Source: Streptomyces sp. NBC_01306 (GTDB lineage: Bacteria > Actinomycetota > Actinomycetes > Streptomycetales > Streptomycetaceae). Taken from it: a stretch of 64,000 bases of DNA. The stretch is from NCBI RefSeq assembly GCF_026340465.1, contig NZ_JAPEPC010000001.1:3622001-3686000 (forward strand). Reading direction: 5' to 3'. This document shows positions 16,791-25,864 of the stretch, in pieces. Numbering within the stretch: position 1 is the first letter of the stretch; each line of letters begins with the position of its first letter. The notes below the pieces were generated by a model that had not been told where the DNA came from, did no database searches, and saw nothing but the letters and a program-made list of their open reading frames with translations. A program made the translations under genes and the position numbers.

Positions 16791-19700
16791 TCAGTTGGTG
16801 CCGATCTTCGCCAGCAGGTCGACGATCCGGCCCTGTACCTCGGTGCTGGTGGAGCGTTCCGCCAGGAACAGCACGGTCTCGCCCGAGGCGAGCCCGGACA
16901 GTTCGGACGCATTCATCCCGGCCGACGTGTAGACCACCAGCGGGGTGCGGTTGAGCTGCCCGTTCGCGCGGAGCCAGTCGACGATCCCGGCGCGTCGGCG
17001 GCGTACCTGCATCAGGTCCATCACCACCAGGTTCGGCCGCATCTGGGCGGCCAGCGTGACGGCCTCCGCGTCCGTGCCGGCCCGGGCCACCTGCATCCCG
17101 CGCCGCTCCAGCGTCTCCGTCAGGGCGAGCGCGATCTCCTCCTGCTCCTCGATCAGCAGGACGCGCGGCGGGTGCTGTTCGGTGTCGCGCGGGGCCAGCG
17201 CCTTCAGCAGGACGGCCGGATCGGCCCCGTAGGCCGCCTCCCGTGTCGCCTGCCCGAGCCCTGCCGTCACCAGGACGGGCACCTCGGCAGCCACTGCCGC
17301 CTGGCGCAGTGACTGCAGCGCCTTACGGGTGATCGGTCCGGTCAGCGGGTCGACGAAGAGCGCTGCGGGGAACGCGGCGATCTGGGCGTCGACCTCCTCC
17401 CGGGAGTGCACGATCACCGGGCGGTAGCCGCGGTCGCTCAGGGCCTGCTGGGTGGAGACGTCGGGCGCGGGCCAGACGAGCAGCCGGCGCGGGTTGTCGA
17501 GCGGCTCGGGAGGCAACTCGTCGTCGACGGGCTGCGGCTGCGGCCGGTTGGCCACCTCCACGGCGCCACCGGGACCGTCCAGCGGTTCGGGCCCCTCCGC
17601 CCCCTCGTCGGGGGCGCCTATGGCGTACGAGCGGCCCTCCGACTGGCGCGAGAGGCGCTGCTGAGCCTGCTGGGAGGCCTGAGCCTGCGGGGGAAGCGGG
17701 ACCTGCTGGGAGGCCTGCGCTTGTTGAGGAAGCTGCGCCTGCTGTGACGTTTGAGCCGACGGGGACATCTGGCCCTGCTGGTTCGCCCCGTGCTCTGTCG
17801 CCCCCTGCGGCGTGTGGCCCTGCGGGAGGTGATGGCTCGGCTGCTGCGGTGTGCCCTGCTCGCCGGCGGTCTGCGGATGGGGCCGGGCCGCCGGTTCGGG
17901 GCGTTCGCCCTCCGGCGGGGCCGCGAGCTTGCGCCGTCGGCCGGAACCCAGCGAGTGCGGCTGGTTCTGCTGTGCCGCGATCTGTTCGGCGAACGGCACG
18001 CCCTGGCCGAGCGTTCGCACGCTTATGGCACGTCCCTGTGCGCCGTCCGCGAGCATCGGCTCCTCGGCGGGCAGCGGCTGGGCCGCGGCCTCGTCGGCTG
18101 TCGCCCGCTCGGTGACGGCGGCCCAGCCCTCGGGCGACGCATACAGCGTGCCGTCCTTCGGCAGCTCCTCGTCCGCCCCCGGATGGTGCTGCGGCGCGAG
18201 CGGGTCGGTGCCGGGGTGACCGGCCGTCCGTACGGCGTCCTGGCGGCCCGGCATCGAACCGATCGCACCGAGCGAACCCGTCGCGCCCGTCGAACCGATC
18301 GAACCGTCGGACGGCACCGGCGCCGCTTGCGGCTGCCCCTGTACCTGCCCGTGCCCCTGCCCCCGGTCGGCGTCCGCGGGGGGAAGCGCGAACGGCGTAC
18401 GCGGGCGCTCGGCCTCCGCGGCCGCCGAGGCCGAAGCGGTTGCCAGAGCCCGGCGCGCCCGGCGGCCGGGAGGCGGTGTCTGCCCTGCCTGTGTCTGCCC
18501 TGTCTGTCCCGGCTGGCCGGGTGCTGTGCCCCCCGGCTGCGGGGCGGCAGGCGCGGGCCCCAGGGCGGGGCGGGCGCTCTCGATCTCGCGCACGCCCTCC
18601 GCGCGCCGGGCGCGCCGTCCGGTGGGCACCGGCGCATCCGCCGGTACACCCTGCGGAGGCACGGTCGCCCCGCGCTGCGGGTGCCCCGCACCGGGAGCGT
18701 TCGCCCGGGCGTTCTCGGCGGAGGTCACCACGGAGCCCTCTGACGGCAGCCCTCCTGGCGGTACCGCGCCGCCGGAACCTGCGGCCCCACCGGCCGGCTC
18801 CGTACGTCCGCGCCTCCGGCCCGACCCGCCGTCACCGGCGCCGTTCTCCTGCGCGGGAATCGCCGGACCGGGGCGGCCTGCGGCTGGTCCGCCCGCGGTA
18901 CCGGCCACACCCTGCCCCCGGCCACCCGCGCCGGAAGCACCCATGCCAGACCCGTCCGTACCGCCCGCACCCGCGGCGCCGCTCCCCGGAGCAGGAGCCG
19001 ACGACTGAGCAGGAATTGGCGCAGGAACAGCCGGAGAAACGGCTCCAGGACCGGCTCCGGGAACAGCTCCTGAAACAGGTGCAGGTACCGGCGCCGCACC
19101 AGGACCGGCGTGACCGGCTTCCCCACGGCGCGCCCTGCGGCGCCCTGTGGGCGGCTCCGGCGCACCGGCACCCGTGGCGTCTCCCGGGCTCGTGCCCCCG
19201 TCGCCGCCGGAGCCCTCCAGGAAGGCATCGGTGGACGAGCGCCTGCCCCGGCGCCGCCCGCCGCCCGATGTGGCGTTCGGCTGGTTCGTCGCGCCGGGCG
19301 CCGGACCGTCGGCCTCCGACGCCGCGGCGGCCGGATCCACCGTCCCCGAACCGCCCCCGAGAGGCAGCTCCAGAACGTACGCACTGCCGGTCGTCCCCGG
19401 CACCTCATGGGTCTGGAGCACGCCGTCGTGCGCCCGGACGATCCCGCGCACGATCGGTTCGTGCACCGGGTCGCCGCCGCTGAACGGCCCCCGCACCTCG
19501 ATCCGTACGACCTTGCCGCGCTGCGCGGCGGCCACCACGATCGTCGAGTCCACATAGGCGCCGCCCGGTGTGACCCGCGCCTTGCCCGTGGCGTCGACGC
19601 CGGCCACATCGGCGATCAGATGCGCGAGAGCGGTCGCCAGCCGCCCCCCGTCGACCTCGGCCTCTATGGGCGGCGCGTGCACCGCGAACTGCACCCGGCC

Positions 19701-20951
19701 GGGGCCGATCAGCTCGACCGCACCCTCCACACCCGCTGCCACCACGGTGTCGACCATGACCTTCGTCCTGGTCAGCTCCTCCGTTCCCGCGGCGAGCCGC
19801 TGGAAGCCGAGCACGCTGTCGACGAGCGTGGTCATCCGGGCGTAACCGGCGGCCAGATGGTGCAGGATCTGGTTGGCCTCGGGCCACAGCTGGCCGGCCG
19901 GGTCGGCGGCGAGCGTGCCCAGCTCGGCCCGCAGCTCCTCCAGCGGTCCGCGCAGGGCGTCCCCGAGCACCGCGGTCAGCTGCTGCTGCCGCTCTTCGAG
20001 CGACTCGTACTGTTCCGTCCGCGCCGCCAGTTCGGCCGCGTGCTGCTTGTCCCGGGCGGCGAGCTCGTCCGTGTGCCGCGTCTCGGCGGCGGCGTTCCGC
20101 TCGTCCTTGGCCCGGAGTTCGGCGGCGTGCTGCTTCGCCTGCTTCTCGTACGGGCGGCGGTCGGCGAAGGTCAGCACCGCGCCGACGAGCTGTTCGCCGT
20201 CCCGGACCGGCGCCGTGGTCAGGTCGACCGGCACCGGGCTGCCGTCCTTCGCCCACAGCACCTGCCCGCGCACCCGGTGCTTGCGCCCGGACCTGAGCGT
20301 GTCGGCGAGGGCGCTCTCGTCGTACGGGAAGGGCTCACCGTCGGCGCGTGAGTGCTGCACCAGCGGGTGCAGTTCCTTGCCGCCGAGGTCGCTCGCCCGG
20401 AAGCCGAGGATCTGCGCGACGGAGGGGTTGACGAGCACGACGCGCCCGTCGGTGTCGGTCCCCACGACGCCCTCGGACGCCGCGCGCAGAATCATCTCGG
20501 TCTGCCGCTGCGAACGCGCCAGTTCGGCTTCGGTGTCGACGGCACCCGACAGGTCCCGTACGACGAGCATCAGCAGCTCGTCCCCGGTGAACCCGCCGCT
20601 GTAGGAGTCATAGGCCTCCCGGCCGTCCTCCAGATTCGCGCTGGTCACCTCGACGGGGAACTCCGCGCCGTCGGTGCGCCGCGCGAGCATCCGCGTCGGT
20701 TTGGTCCTGCCCTGCTCGTCCGCGCCTTCGGGCCGTCGCATCGAGCCCGGGATCAGCCGGGAGTCGAACTCCGGCAGCAGATCGAGCAACCCCCGGCCGA
20801 CGAGCGCCGTGCCCGGCGTCTCAAAGGCTTCGAGGGCGATGGAGTTGGCGTTGACGACCGTTCCGTTGCAATTGACGAGCAACAGCCCGTCCGGGAGGGC
20901 GTCAAGTATGGCTGCGAGGCGAGCAGCGCCTCGGGATGGCCTGCTGCTCAC
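16791..20951 (-). CDS. Giant PAS / pseudo-histidine-kinase / pseudo-receiver protein
   Basis: 1386 residues from GTG 20951 with GGGAGGA upstream. Order: PAS (about 10-130, ILDALPDGLLLVNCNGTVV), PAS (about 150-265, MILRAASEGVVGTDTDGRVV), a charged coiled coil (about 268-325), a DHp-like helix pair, a degenerate ATPase-like module (about 390-525), about 600 residues of Pro/Gly/Ala/Gln disorder, and two receiver-like domains (about 1145-1386). In the DHp position the sequence reads LGDALRGPLEELRAELG, lacking the phosphoacceptor His; no clear N or G boxes are seen. The last receiver keeps an Asp (VVMDLMQ) and acidic pair (IEEQEE). It is probably a signalling scaffold, not an active kinase. It is single, cytoplasmic, with no membrane segments. 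Confidence 0.82.
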   Translation of the reverse strand: MSSRPSRGAARLAAILDALPDGLLLVNCNGTVVNANSIALEAFETPGTALVGRGLLDLLPEFDSRLIPGSMRRPEGADEQGRTKPTRMLARRTDGAEFPVEVTSANLEDGREAYDSYSGGFTGDELLMLVVRDLSGAVDTEAELARSQRQTEMILRAASEGVVGTDTDGRVVLVNPSVAQILGFRASDLGGKELHPLVQHSRADGEPFPYDESALADTLRSGRKHRVRGQVLWAKDGSPVPVDLTTAPVRDGEQLVGAVLTFADRRPYEKQAKQHAAELRAKDERNAAAETRHTDELAARDKQHAAELAARTEQYESLEERQQQLTAVLGDALRGPLEELRAELGTLAADPAGQLWPEANQILHHLAAGYARMTTLVDSVLGFQRLAAGTEELTRTKVMVDTVVAAGVEGAVELIGPGRVQFAVHAPPIEAEVDGGRLATALAHLIADVAGVDATGKARVTPGGAYVDSTIVVAAAQRGKVVRIEVRGPFSGGDPVHEPIVRGIVRAHDGVLQTHEVPGTTGSAYVLELPLGGGSGTVDPAAAASEADGPAPGATNQPNATSGGGRRRGRRSSTDAFLEGSGGDGGTSPGDATGAGAPEPPTGRRRARRGEAGHAGPGAAPVPAPVSGAVPGAGPGAVSPAVPAPIPAQSSAPAPGSGAAGAGGTDGSGMGASGAGGRGQGVAGTAGGPAAGRPGPAIPAQENGAGDGGSGRRRGRTEPAGGAAGSGGAVPPGGLPSEGSVVTSAENARANAPGAGHPQRGATVPPQGVPADAPVPTGRRARRAEGVREIESARPALGPAPAAPQPGGTAPGQPGQTGQTQAGQTPPPGRRARRALATASASAAAEAERPRTPFALPPADADRGQGHGQVQGQPQAAPVPSDGSIGSTGATGSLGAIGSMPGRQDAVRTAGHPGTDPLAPQHHPGADEELPKDGTLYASPEGWAAVTERATADEAAAQPLPAEEPMLADGAQGRAISVRTLGQGVPFAEQIAAQQNQPHSLGSGRRRKLAAPPEGERPEPAARPHPQTAGEQGTPQQPSHHLPQGHTPQGATEHGANQQGQMSPSAQTSQQAQLPQQAQASQQVPLPPQAQASQQAQQRLSRQSEGRSYAIGAPDEGAEGPEPLDGPGGAVEVANRPQPQPVDDELPPEPLDNPRRLLVWPAPDVSTQQALSDRGYRPVIVHSREEVDAQIAAFPAALFVDPLTGPITRKALQSLRQAAVAAEVPVLVTAGLGQATREAAYGADPAVLLKALAPRDTEQHPPRVLLIEEQEEIALALTETLERRGMQVARAGTDAEAVTLAAQMRPNLVVMDLMQVRRRRAGIVDWLRANGQLNRTPLVVYTSAGMNASELSGLASGETVLFLAERSTSTEVQGRIVDLLAKIGTN

Positions 20952-21117
20952 GACGACGCTTCCTCCCTGAACTACTGCACCTTGCTGACAACCCGGCCCA
21001 TCTTGCCCCTCGGGCCATGGCGTGTCACTGCTGGAAGTCTAAAGGCAGGCGCTCCGGACATGCGGCGGATGAGGGGGGCTCTCACCAAGGTTGTGTGGAA
21101 GAACGGCTGGGCCGGCC

Positions 21118-21636
21118 TCAGCCGACGGTGTGCGGAAGGACGGGTTCGAGGGCGCCCCAGCGGGAGATCTCGCACCCGTTGGTACGCCGGAACGTCGCGT
21201 CGACGGGCTGTCCCCGCCAGACCCCGGTGATGTGCGCGGTGGCCGGGCCGCCGTACTGCATCGTGCACATCATGGTGGCGGGAACGGGCGCGAACGGCGT
21301 CCGCCGGTCGGCGGCGAGCTGGTCCAGCCGGTCGCAGGCCTGCTGCGGCGAGGCGTGTGTCCCCCCGGCGGGGGCGCAGTACAGGCGGTGCGTGCCGTCG
21401 GCGGCGGGGCTGCCGGAATCGGCGACGGTGATGGTGAGCCGGTCGCGGACCCGCGACCCGGGAAGCCGGTGACCGGGCTGTCCTCCGGGGGCGGGGAGCG
21501 GGGTGATGGCACGAGCGGTGGTGCCCGCGACGGGACCGGCGGGGGCGGCGGTCGCGGCGGGGGCGGCGGCCAGCGCGGAAAGACAGGCAGCGGCGGCGGT
21601 GAGAGCGAGGCGGCGCAGCATGACGTAACTCCTCAT
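21118..21636 (-). CDS. Secreted subtilisin inhibitor-like (SSI family) protease inhibitor
   Basis: 172 residues. Signal peptide (LRRLALTAAAACLSALAA to about residue 31), a short linker, then the SSI domain (about 60-172): RLTITVADSG, YCAPAGGTHASPQQACDRLDQL, TMMCTMQYGG (reactive loop, P1 Met in C-T-M-Q), VWRGQPVDATFRRTNGCEISRW. The four Cys of the two conserved disulfides are present. It should inhibit extracellular subtilisin- or trypsin-like proteases. Two starts, ATG 21636 and ATG 21621, each have their own GAGGAG site; both give a usable signal peptide. Confidence 0.92.
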   Translation of the reverse strand: MRSYVMLRRLALTAAAACLSALAAAPAATAAPAGPVAGTTARAITPLPAPGGQPGHRLPGSRVRDRLTITVADSGSPAADGTHRLYCAPAGGTHASPQQACDRLDQLAADRRTPFAPVPATMMCTMQYGGPATAHITGVWRGQPVDATFRRTNGCEISRWGALEPVLPHTVG

Positions 21637-21836
21637 GACAAAACTCCTCGATACGGCTCAGGGGCGGCGCCCCTGCCTCCCTAACGCTCCTGCGCGCCGG
21701 GCGTTGCGCGACACGAACGACTTTGCTCTGCCACCCCGCGGCCTAGTACCGTGGGCCGCGATTGGTGACGGCCCGCAAGGCTGTGTCATCATCTGCACGC
21801 ACCACTTCGCGCTCGCGCGACTGTGTTCGGTGTGCT

Positions 21837-21930
21837 GGAGGCGTCGCCTAGTCCGGTCTATGGCGCCGCACTGCTAATGCGGTTTGGGTTTTACGGCCCA
21901 TCGAGGGTTCAAATCCCTCCGCCTCCGCCA
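21837..21930 (+). tRNA. tRNA-Ser (anticodon GCU), CCA encoded
   Basis: Acceptor GGAGGCG (21837-21843) pairs with CGCCTCC (21920-21926), discriminator G, then encoded CCA (21928-21930). The anticodon stem CCGCA/TGCGG encloses loop CTGCTAA with GCT at 21873-21875. It has the long serine-type variable arm and T-loop GGTTCAAATCC. Confidence 0.95.
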
Positions 21931-21939
21931 GCTGGATCA

Positions 21940-21972
21940 CTGAAGCCCCGTCCGTGATGGACGGGGCTTCAG
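21940..21972 (+). terminator. Hairpin terminator after tRNA-Ser(GCU)
   Basis: 14-bp perfect stem (21940-21953 with 21959-21972) and a GTGAT loop immediately after the tRNA. Confidence 0.8.
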
Positions 21973-22120
21973 TCGTCCCGCGGCGGCGCCCACAAGGGCG
22001 CAGGAGGGTGTGTCTTCGCAGCTCAGCGGGGATGCGGTCAATGGATTTCACCTGACGCCGCAGGTCATGTAATGTTGTTCTCGCAACGCCGACGGGGCAG
22101 TAAACAGCCCGGAACGCCAA

Positions 22121-22193
22121 GCACTCGTAGCTTAACGGATAGAGCATCTGACTACGGATCAGAAGGTTGCAGGTTCGAATCCTGCCGAGTGCA
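22121..22193 (+). tRNA. tRNA-Arg (anticodon ACG)
   Basis: Acceptor GCACTCG (22121-22127) pairs with CGAGTGC (22186-22192), discriminator A. The anticodon stem TCTGA/TCAGA encloses loop CTACGGA with ACG at 22154-22156. A34 of this tRNA is the expected substrate for the TadA deaminase encoded at 56707-57171. Confidence 0.95.
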
Positions 22194-22199
22194 CAGCAG

Positions 22200-22237
22200 G
22201 CCAGAGGCCCTCAGGAGAAATCCTGGGGGCCTCTGGC
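22200..22237 (+). terminator. Hairpin terminator after tRNA-Arg(ACG)
   Basis: Long inverted repeat: 22200-22216 pairs with 22221-22237 with one mismatch, GAAA-type loop, directly downstream of the tRNA. Confidence 0.8.
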
Positions 22238-22287
22238 GTTGTCGTGCAGCAGTGGAGTGCGGACTGCGGCGAGCGGTTGGACTCGTA

Positions 22288-22656
22288 TCAGCCGACCTCG
22301 GCCTTGCCTTCGCGGTAGATCTTTGCCGACGCGATCCGCCGGTTGTGGAGCAGGTAGAAACCAGCGAGGGAGAAGGTCTGCTCGTCACCGTGGACCGTCA
22401 GCGTCTCGGTCAGCTGGCAGGCGGCCTCGCTTCCCTCGGTGACGAGGCTCTGCACCGTCAGCGTGGGAAGCAGTCCCTGCATGGCGTCCTGGAAGAACTC
22501 GGCGAGCGCGGCACGGCCTCGCACAGCAGTCGTCCCGGTAACCCATAGGGCGTCTTCGGTGAAGCCTGCCAGGAGGGCGTCGAGGTCGCGGGCGTTGAAG
22601 GCTCGCACGTGCTCGTGGATCACCGCAGCTGTATCCGTTGTCTTCGTCGCTGTCAC
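22288..22656 (-). CDS. SnoaL/NTF2-like family protein
   Basis: 122 residues. Small cone-shaped alpha+beta fold: VIHEHVRAFNARDLDALLAGF, TEDALWVTGTTAVRGRAAL, AEFFQDAMQGLLPTLTVQS, then the beta strands HGDEQTFSLAGFYLLHN and RRIASAKIYRE. Typical of nuclear-transport-factor-2/SnoaL-like proteins that act as cyclases, isomerases or ligand binders; no specific substrate can be read. The GTG start at 22656 gives the standard domain length; the frame stays open far upstream but that extension is not protein-like. Monocistronic, divergent from the BRO-N gene. Confidence 0.8.
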   Translation of the reverse strand: MTATKTTDTAAVIHEHVRAFNARDLDALLAGFTEDALWVTGTTAVRGRAALAEFFQDAMQGLLPTLTVQSLVTEGSEAACQLTETLTVHGDEQTFSLAGFYLLHNRRIASAKIYREGKAEVG

Positions 22657-22785
22657 GCTTGCAGTGTCGCAGCTGCCCGGCCGCTGTGGAGTCAGAGGTT
22701 CCTGTCGCCTATCGAGTGAACTTGCCTTCTTTCGGGGGGAGTTGCATATGCCCACGGCTAGGTTCCGGGGCGGAGGTGGTGCTCG

Positions 22786-23733
22786 ATGCGCGAGCAGGAC
22801 ATGCCGGAGGACGAGCCGATGGCCCACGCTCGGGACGCGGTCGATGTCGGCGACTTCGTGTACGCGGCCACGGGCGCGCGGGTGCGGCGGTTGACGTTGC
22901 CCGATGGGGCGCACTGGTTTCCGGCGGTGGATGTTGCGGGGAATCTTGGCTATGCGAACACCCGGCAGGCTCTGCTGTGGCATGTCTCCCCGGACTGCCG
23001 GCAGAGCCTCGGTGATATTGCGAGAGGTGTCTATGGGACAGACGCTTCGCGCAGGATCGCTGGTCACGGCCTCAAGAAGTCCATGAAGATGGTGACGCTC
23101 GCCGGGCTCGTCCAACTCGTCAACGGCTGTACGAAGCACGAGTGTGCGCCCTTCAGGAGATGGGTGGCCGAGGTGGTGGCCACGGTGCAGCGTGATGGTG
23201 CGTACGAACTCGTCCCGGCCCCCGTTCAGCCAGGGGACGATCTGCGTACCGCCTATGTGATGCCGGAGGAGATCGTCGACGCGATCGTGCGGCTGGAGGA
23301 GCGGAGCATCCGGGCTGAGGAGGCGTGTGCGGCCAGGGAGGCGGAGGGGCATCTGCTGCTGCGTGAGGTCAGTCGGGGGCAGGATCTGCTGACCCAGGCC
23401 TTCCACCGGATCGCCGATTCGCTGGACCGGCTTGCCGAGCGGGCGCAGCCGGGTGGGGCCACGGCTGCGGTGTCGGCCGGCACGCCTCAGGAGCTGCTCG
23501 CGAGCTGGCAGGACAGGAACCTGGTCATCACCGAGGACATCCGTACGGTCGCTGCCGTGCTGGCGCCCGGTCTGGTCGAGGGCGCTGCCCGCTGCAGCGC
23601 GGAGGAGATCGCCACGCGTACCGGGCTGTCCCCGGCCCGGGTCCAGGACTGTGTCCGGCATCTGCTGCGGCGTGGATGCATACGGCACTCGGGGCGCGCT
23701 CCGGACGGTTCGCCGGTCTACGTCCTTGTCTGA
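22786..23733 (+). CDS. BRO-N (phage antirepressor-like) domain protein with C-terminal winged helix
   Basis: 315 residues. The N-terminal BRO-N DNA-binding domain (about 25-135) shows LTLPDGAHWFPAVDVAGNLGY, ANTRQALLWHV and MVTLAGLVQLVNGCTKHE. A charged coiled-coil middle (about 165-215) follows. The C-terminus (about 240-315) resembles a winged helix (CSAEEIATRTGLSPARVQDC, VRHLLRRGCIRHSG). BRO-N proteins are best known from phages and large viruses; chromosomal Streptomyces copies are of unknown role. The start is uncertain: no strong Shine-Dalgarno precedes ATG 22786, and an inner Met (AHARDAV) is possible. Confidence 0.75.
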   Translation: MREQDMPEDEPMAHARDAVDVGDFVYAATGARVRRLTLPDGAHWFPAVDVAGNLGYANTRQALLWHVSPDCRQSLGDIARGVYGTDASRRIAGHGLKKSMKMVTLAGLVQLVNGCTKHECAPFRRWVAEVVATVQRDGAYELVPAPVQPGDDLRTAYVMPEEIVDAIVRLEERSIRAEEACAAREAEGHLLLREVSRGQDLLTQAFHRIADSLDRLAERAQPGGATAAVSAGTPQELLASWQDRNLVITEDIRTVAAVLAPGLVEGAARCSAEEIATRTGLSPARVQDCVRHLLRRGCIRHSGRAPDGSPVYVLV

Positions 23734-23863
23734 GACGTTCCGAGGTGTGCGGGCCGCCTCCGCCGTATGGGCTCGGGGCCACTGTCAGTGGTGGGTGTCA
23801 TGCTGCGAGTGACGCGGATTCGCCGTCCGCGCACCGGCGGATCAGGGAAGGGGGCGCGGGACC

Positions 23864-24736
23864 ATGTGGCGTTCCGGTGGGCTGCGGTGGGGGGACGAGG
23901 GCCCCCGGCTCGCGTGGGAAGGGCGGGCGCGGGCCAGTCCGCTGGTGTACGGGACCGACGTCGGCTTCCGGGTCGAGGCGGCGGGGGAGCGTACGTGTGT
24001 GGGGGCGCGTGGTCATGCCTGCCCGGTGCGGGCGCGGGTGCCGGGGCGCGGTACGCAGGCGCGCTGCGGGGAGTGCGCGCGGCTCGACCGGGCGCACTCG
24101 GTGGCGGCCGACACGATCGCCGACGATCCCCGGGTCTACCGCGTCTACCTCGCCTGGTTCGGGGCCGGGATGGTCAAGGTGGGGATCACGGCGGAGGAGC
24201 GCGGTCCGGCGCGGCTGAGGGAGCAGGGGGCGGTGGCTTTCAGCTGGCTGGGGCGGGGGCCGTTGATGGCGGCCCGGCGGACCGAGGAGCTGTTGCGTAC
24301 GGCGCTGGGTGTGCCGGACCGGATTCCGTACGCGGACAAGCGGGCGGTGCGGGCCCGGCTGCCCGGACGGGAGGAGCGGGCGGCCGAGGTACGTGCGGTG
24401 CACGCACGGGCCGTCGCGCTGGCCGGGTGGCCGGATTCGCTGGAGCGGCTGGTGTGCGAAGTGGCCGATCACGGGGAGGTGTTCGGGCTGGCGGGACTCG
24501 GTGACCCCGCGGGGGTGGTGAGCGAGCTCGTGGCGGGCGGGGCCGTCGCGGGGCGGCTGGTGGCTGCCGCAGGGCCTGACCTGCATCTCGCCGGGGACGA
24601 CGGTGCGGTGATCGTCCTCGATACGCGGTTGATGGCCGGCTGGGGGCTGACGGGCGCGGAACCCGGTGCGGGGGTGACCGTGCCGGTGCGGGTGGCCCCG
24701 GCGGAACCGGAGGTGGAGCAGCCTGGGTTGTTCTGA
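23864..24736 (+). CDS. DUF2797 domain-containing protein
   Basis: 290 residues. Matches the DUF2797 family: a Cys-rich opening (CVGARGHACPVRARV and CGECARLDRAHS, a possible zinc site), then YRVYLAWFGAGMVKVGITAEER, a GIY-YIG-like strand-helix block, and a variable C-terminal half ending EVEQPGLF. Family function is unknown; the GIY-YIG resemblance suggests nucleic-acid contact, but the catalytic set is not complete. The gene stands alone. Confidence 0.8.
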   Translation: MWRSGGLRWGDEGPRLAWEGRARASPLVYGTDVGFRVEAAGERTCVGARGHACPVRARVPGRGTQARCGECARLDRAHSVAADTIADDPRVYRVYLAWFGAGMVKVGITAEERGPARLREQGAVAFSWLGRGPLMAARRTEELLRTALGVPDRIPYADKRAVRARLPGREERAAEVRAVHARAVALAGWPDSLERLVCEVADHGEVFGLAGLGDPAGVVSELVAGGAVAGRLVAAAGPDLHLAGDDGAVIVLDTRLMAGWGLTGAEPGAGVTVPVRVAPAEPEVEQPGLF

Positions 24737-24880
24737 GGGTGGGTGCCCCCTCGTGTGGCCCTCTCTGCGTGTGGCCTGATCTCGTGTGGTTGTTGTGCGA
24801 TGAGGTGTCCGAGAGTGGGATGGGCGGGGTATGAGTGGTGTGATAGGTAGTGGTTTGAGGTGATTTGGCCCGTTATTTTG

Positions 24881-24900
24881 GTCTGGTCTGGTCTGGTCTG
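24881..24900 (+). repeat. GTCTG x4 microsatellite
   Basis: Four exact copies of the 5-base unit GTCTG in the 234-base gap between the DUF2797 and FMN-reductase genes. Nothing else is recognised in this gap. Confidence 0.8.
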
Positions 24901-24970
24901 GGCTGGGTGGGTCCGGTCGCGGCGTTGCTGCTCGGGTTGTTCTGTTGCAGGTGGGGGCGGGAGCGCTTGG

Positions 24971-25504
24971 TCAGGGCGTCGTCAGTGCCTTCAGTGCTGC
25001 CTTGAGCTGTGTCGTGAGTTCCGGGTCCGTGATCTCGCCCGTGTCCCGGTCGAGCCTGGTGGTGACTGTTCCGACCATCAGGCAGGCCTCATCGACCACG
25101 GTGCCGGTCATCATCCGCAGTGTCTCGCGCAGTTGGGTGTTGGCGTAGTCGCCGCCCGTCGGGCTGGGTGACGCGGTGATCACGCCGACCCTGCGGTCGA
25201 TGAGCTCGCCGCTGCTGACCAGCCAGTCCAGGGCGTTCTTCAGTACGCCGGGCACGCCGTGCGCGTACTCGGGGCTCACGACCAGCACCGCGTCCGCCTC
25301 GGCCACGGACTTCCGCAGGGCCGCCACCGGGGCCGGGGGCACGGCGCCCTCGCCGTCGAGGTCCGGGTTGAAGTGGGGCAGTCCGCCGATGTCGGCCGTC
25401 GTGACGGCCGCCCCGTCGGCCGTGGCCAGGGACCCGGCCGCATGCAGCAGGGCGCCGTTGGTGGAACGGGCGCGCAGGCTGCCCGACAGGGTGAGGATCC
25501 GCAT
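24971..25504 (-). CDS. NAD(P)H-dependent FMN reductase
   Basis: 177-residue flavodoxin-fold reductase that reduces FMN or a quinone with NAD(P)H. The phosphate-binding loop LSGSLRARSTNGALL lies at the N-terminus; LVVSPEYAHGVPGVLKNALDWL is the family signature; GVITASPSPTGGDYAN follows. Length is normal. ATG 25504. No partner gene (monooxygenase or regulator) is adjacent, so the physiological acceptor is unknown. Confidence 0.88.
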   Translation of the reverse strand: MRILTLSGSLRARSTNGALLHAAGSLATADGAAVTTADIGGLPHFNPDLDGEGAVPPAPVAALRKSVAEADAVLVVSPEYAHGVPGVLKNALDWLVSSGELIDRRVGVITASPSPTGGDYANTQLRETLRMMTGTVVDEACLMVGTVTTRLDRDTGEITDPELTTQLKAALKALTTP

Positions 25505-25864
25505 GGGGCGACCGTACGTGAGGGCCGGAGCGACCGTACGTCAGGCCGGGAGTGACCGTATGTACAGCCCCGGAGGGTGGGCCGTTCGGGGGCCGGGCAG
25601 CGCCGGGCATCGGGGCAGCCCGGCCCGAGGTGGACAGCCCCGGCTGGGATAGGGACAGCCCCGCCCGTGGTGGGGCGGCCCCGGCTGGGGAGGGGATGAG
25701 GGGATGAGGGAGGAGGGGAGCGAAGGAGGAGGGGGGCGCCGGACAGGGCTGTGTGTGGTGGGGCCGTTCGGCCGGGGGCGTGCCGTCTGCGGGTGCGGGC
25801 GTTTCTCAGGAATTTCACAGGTTGGGGAAAGGGGTCTCTCAGAGGTAGCTCGGAGGCTGGGCCC
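25505..25864. other. Intergenic region with GGACAGCCCCG and purine-rich repeats
   Basis: 360 bases between divergent genes without a credible coding frame. GGACAGCCCC-type units recur at about 25563, 25633 and 25650, then a strongly purine-biased stretch (25691-25736) with GGGATGA and GGAGGAG runs. Next to the response-regulator gene, TCTCAGGAATTTCACAGG and GTCTCTCAGAGG (25803-25850) contain partly repeated TCTCAG elements that may be response-regulator sites. Confidence 0.45.
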
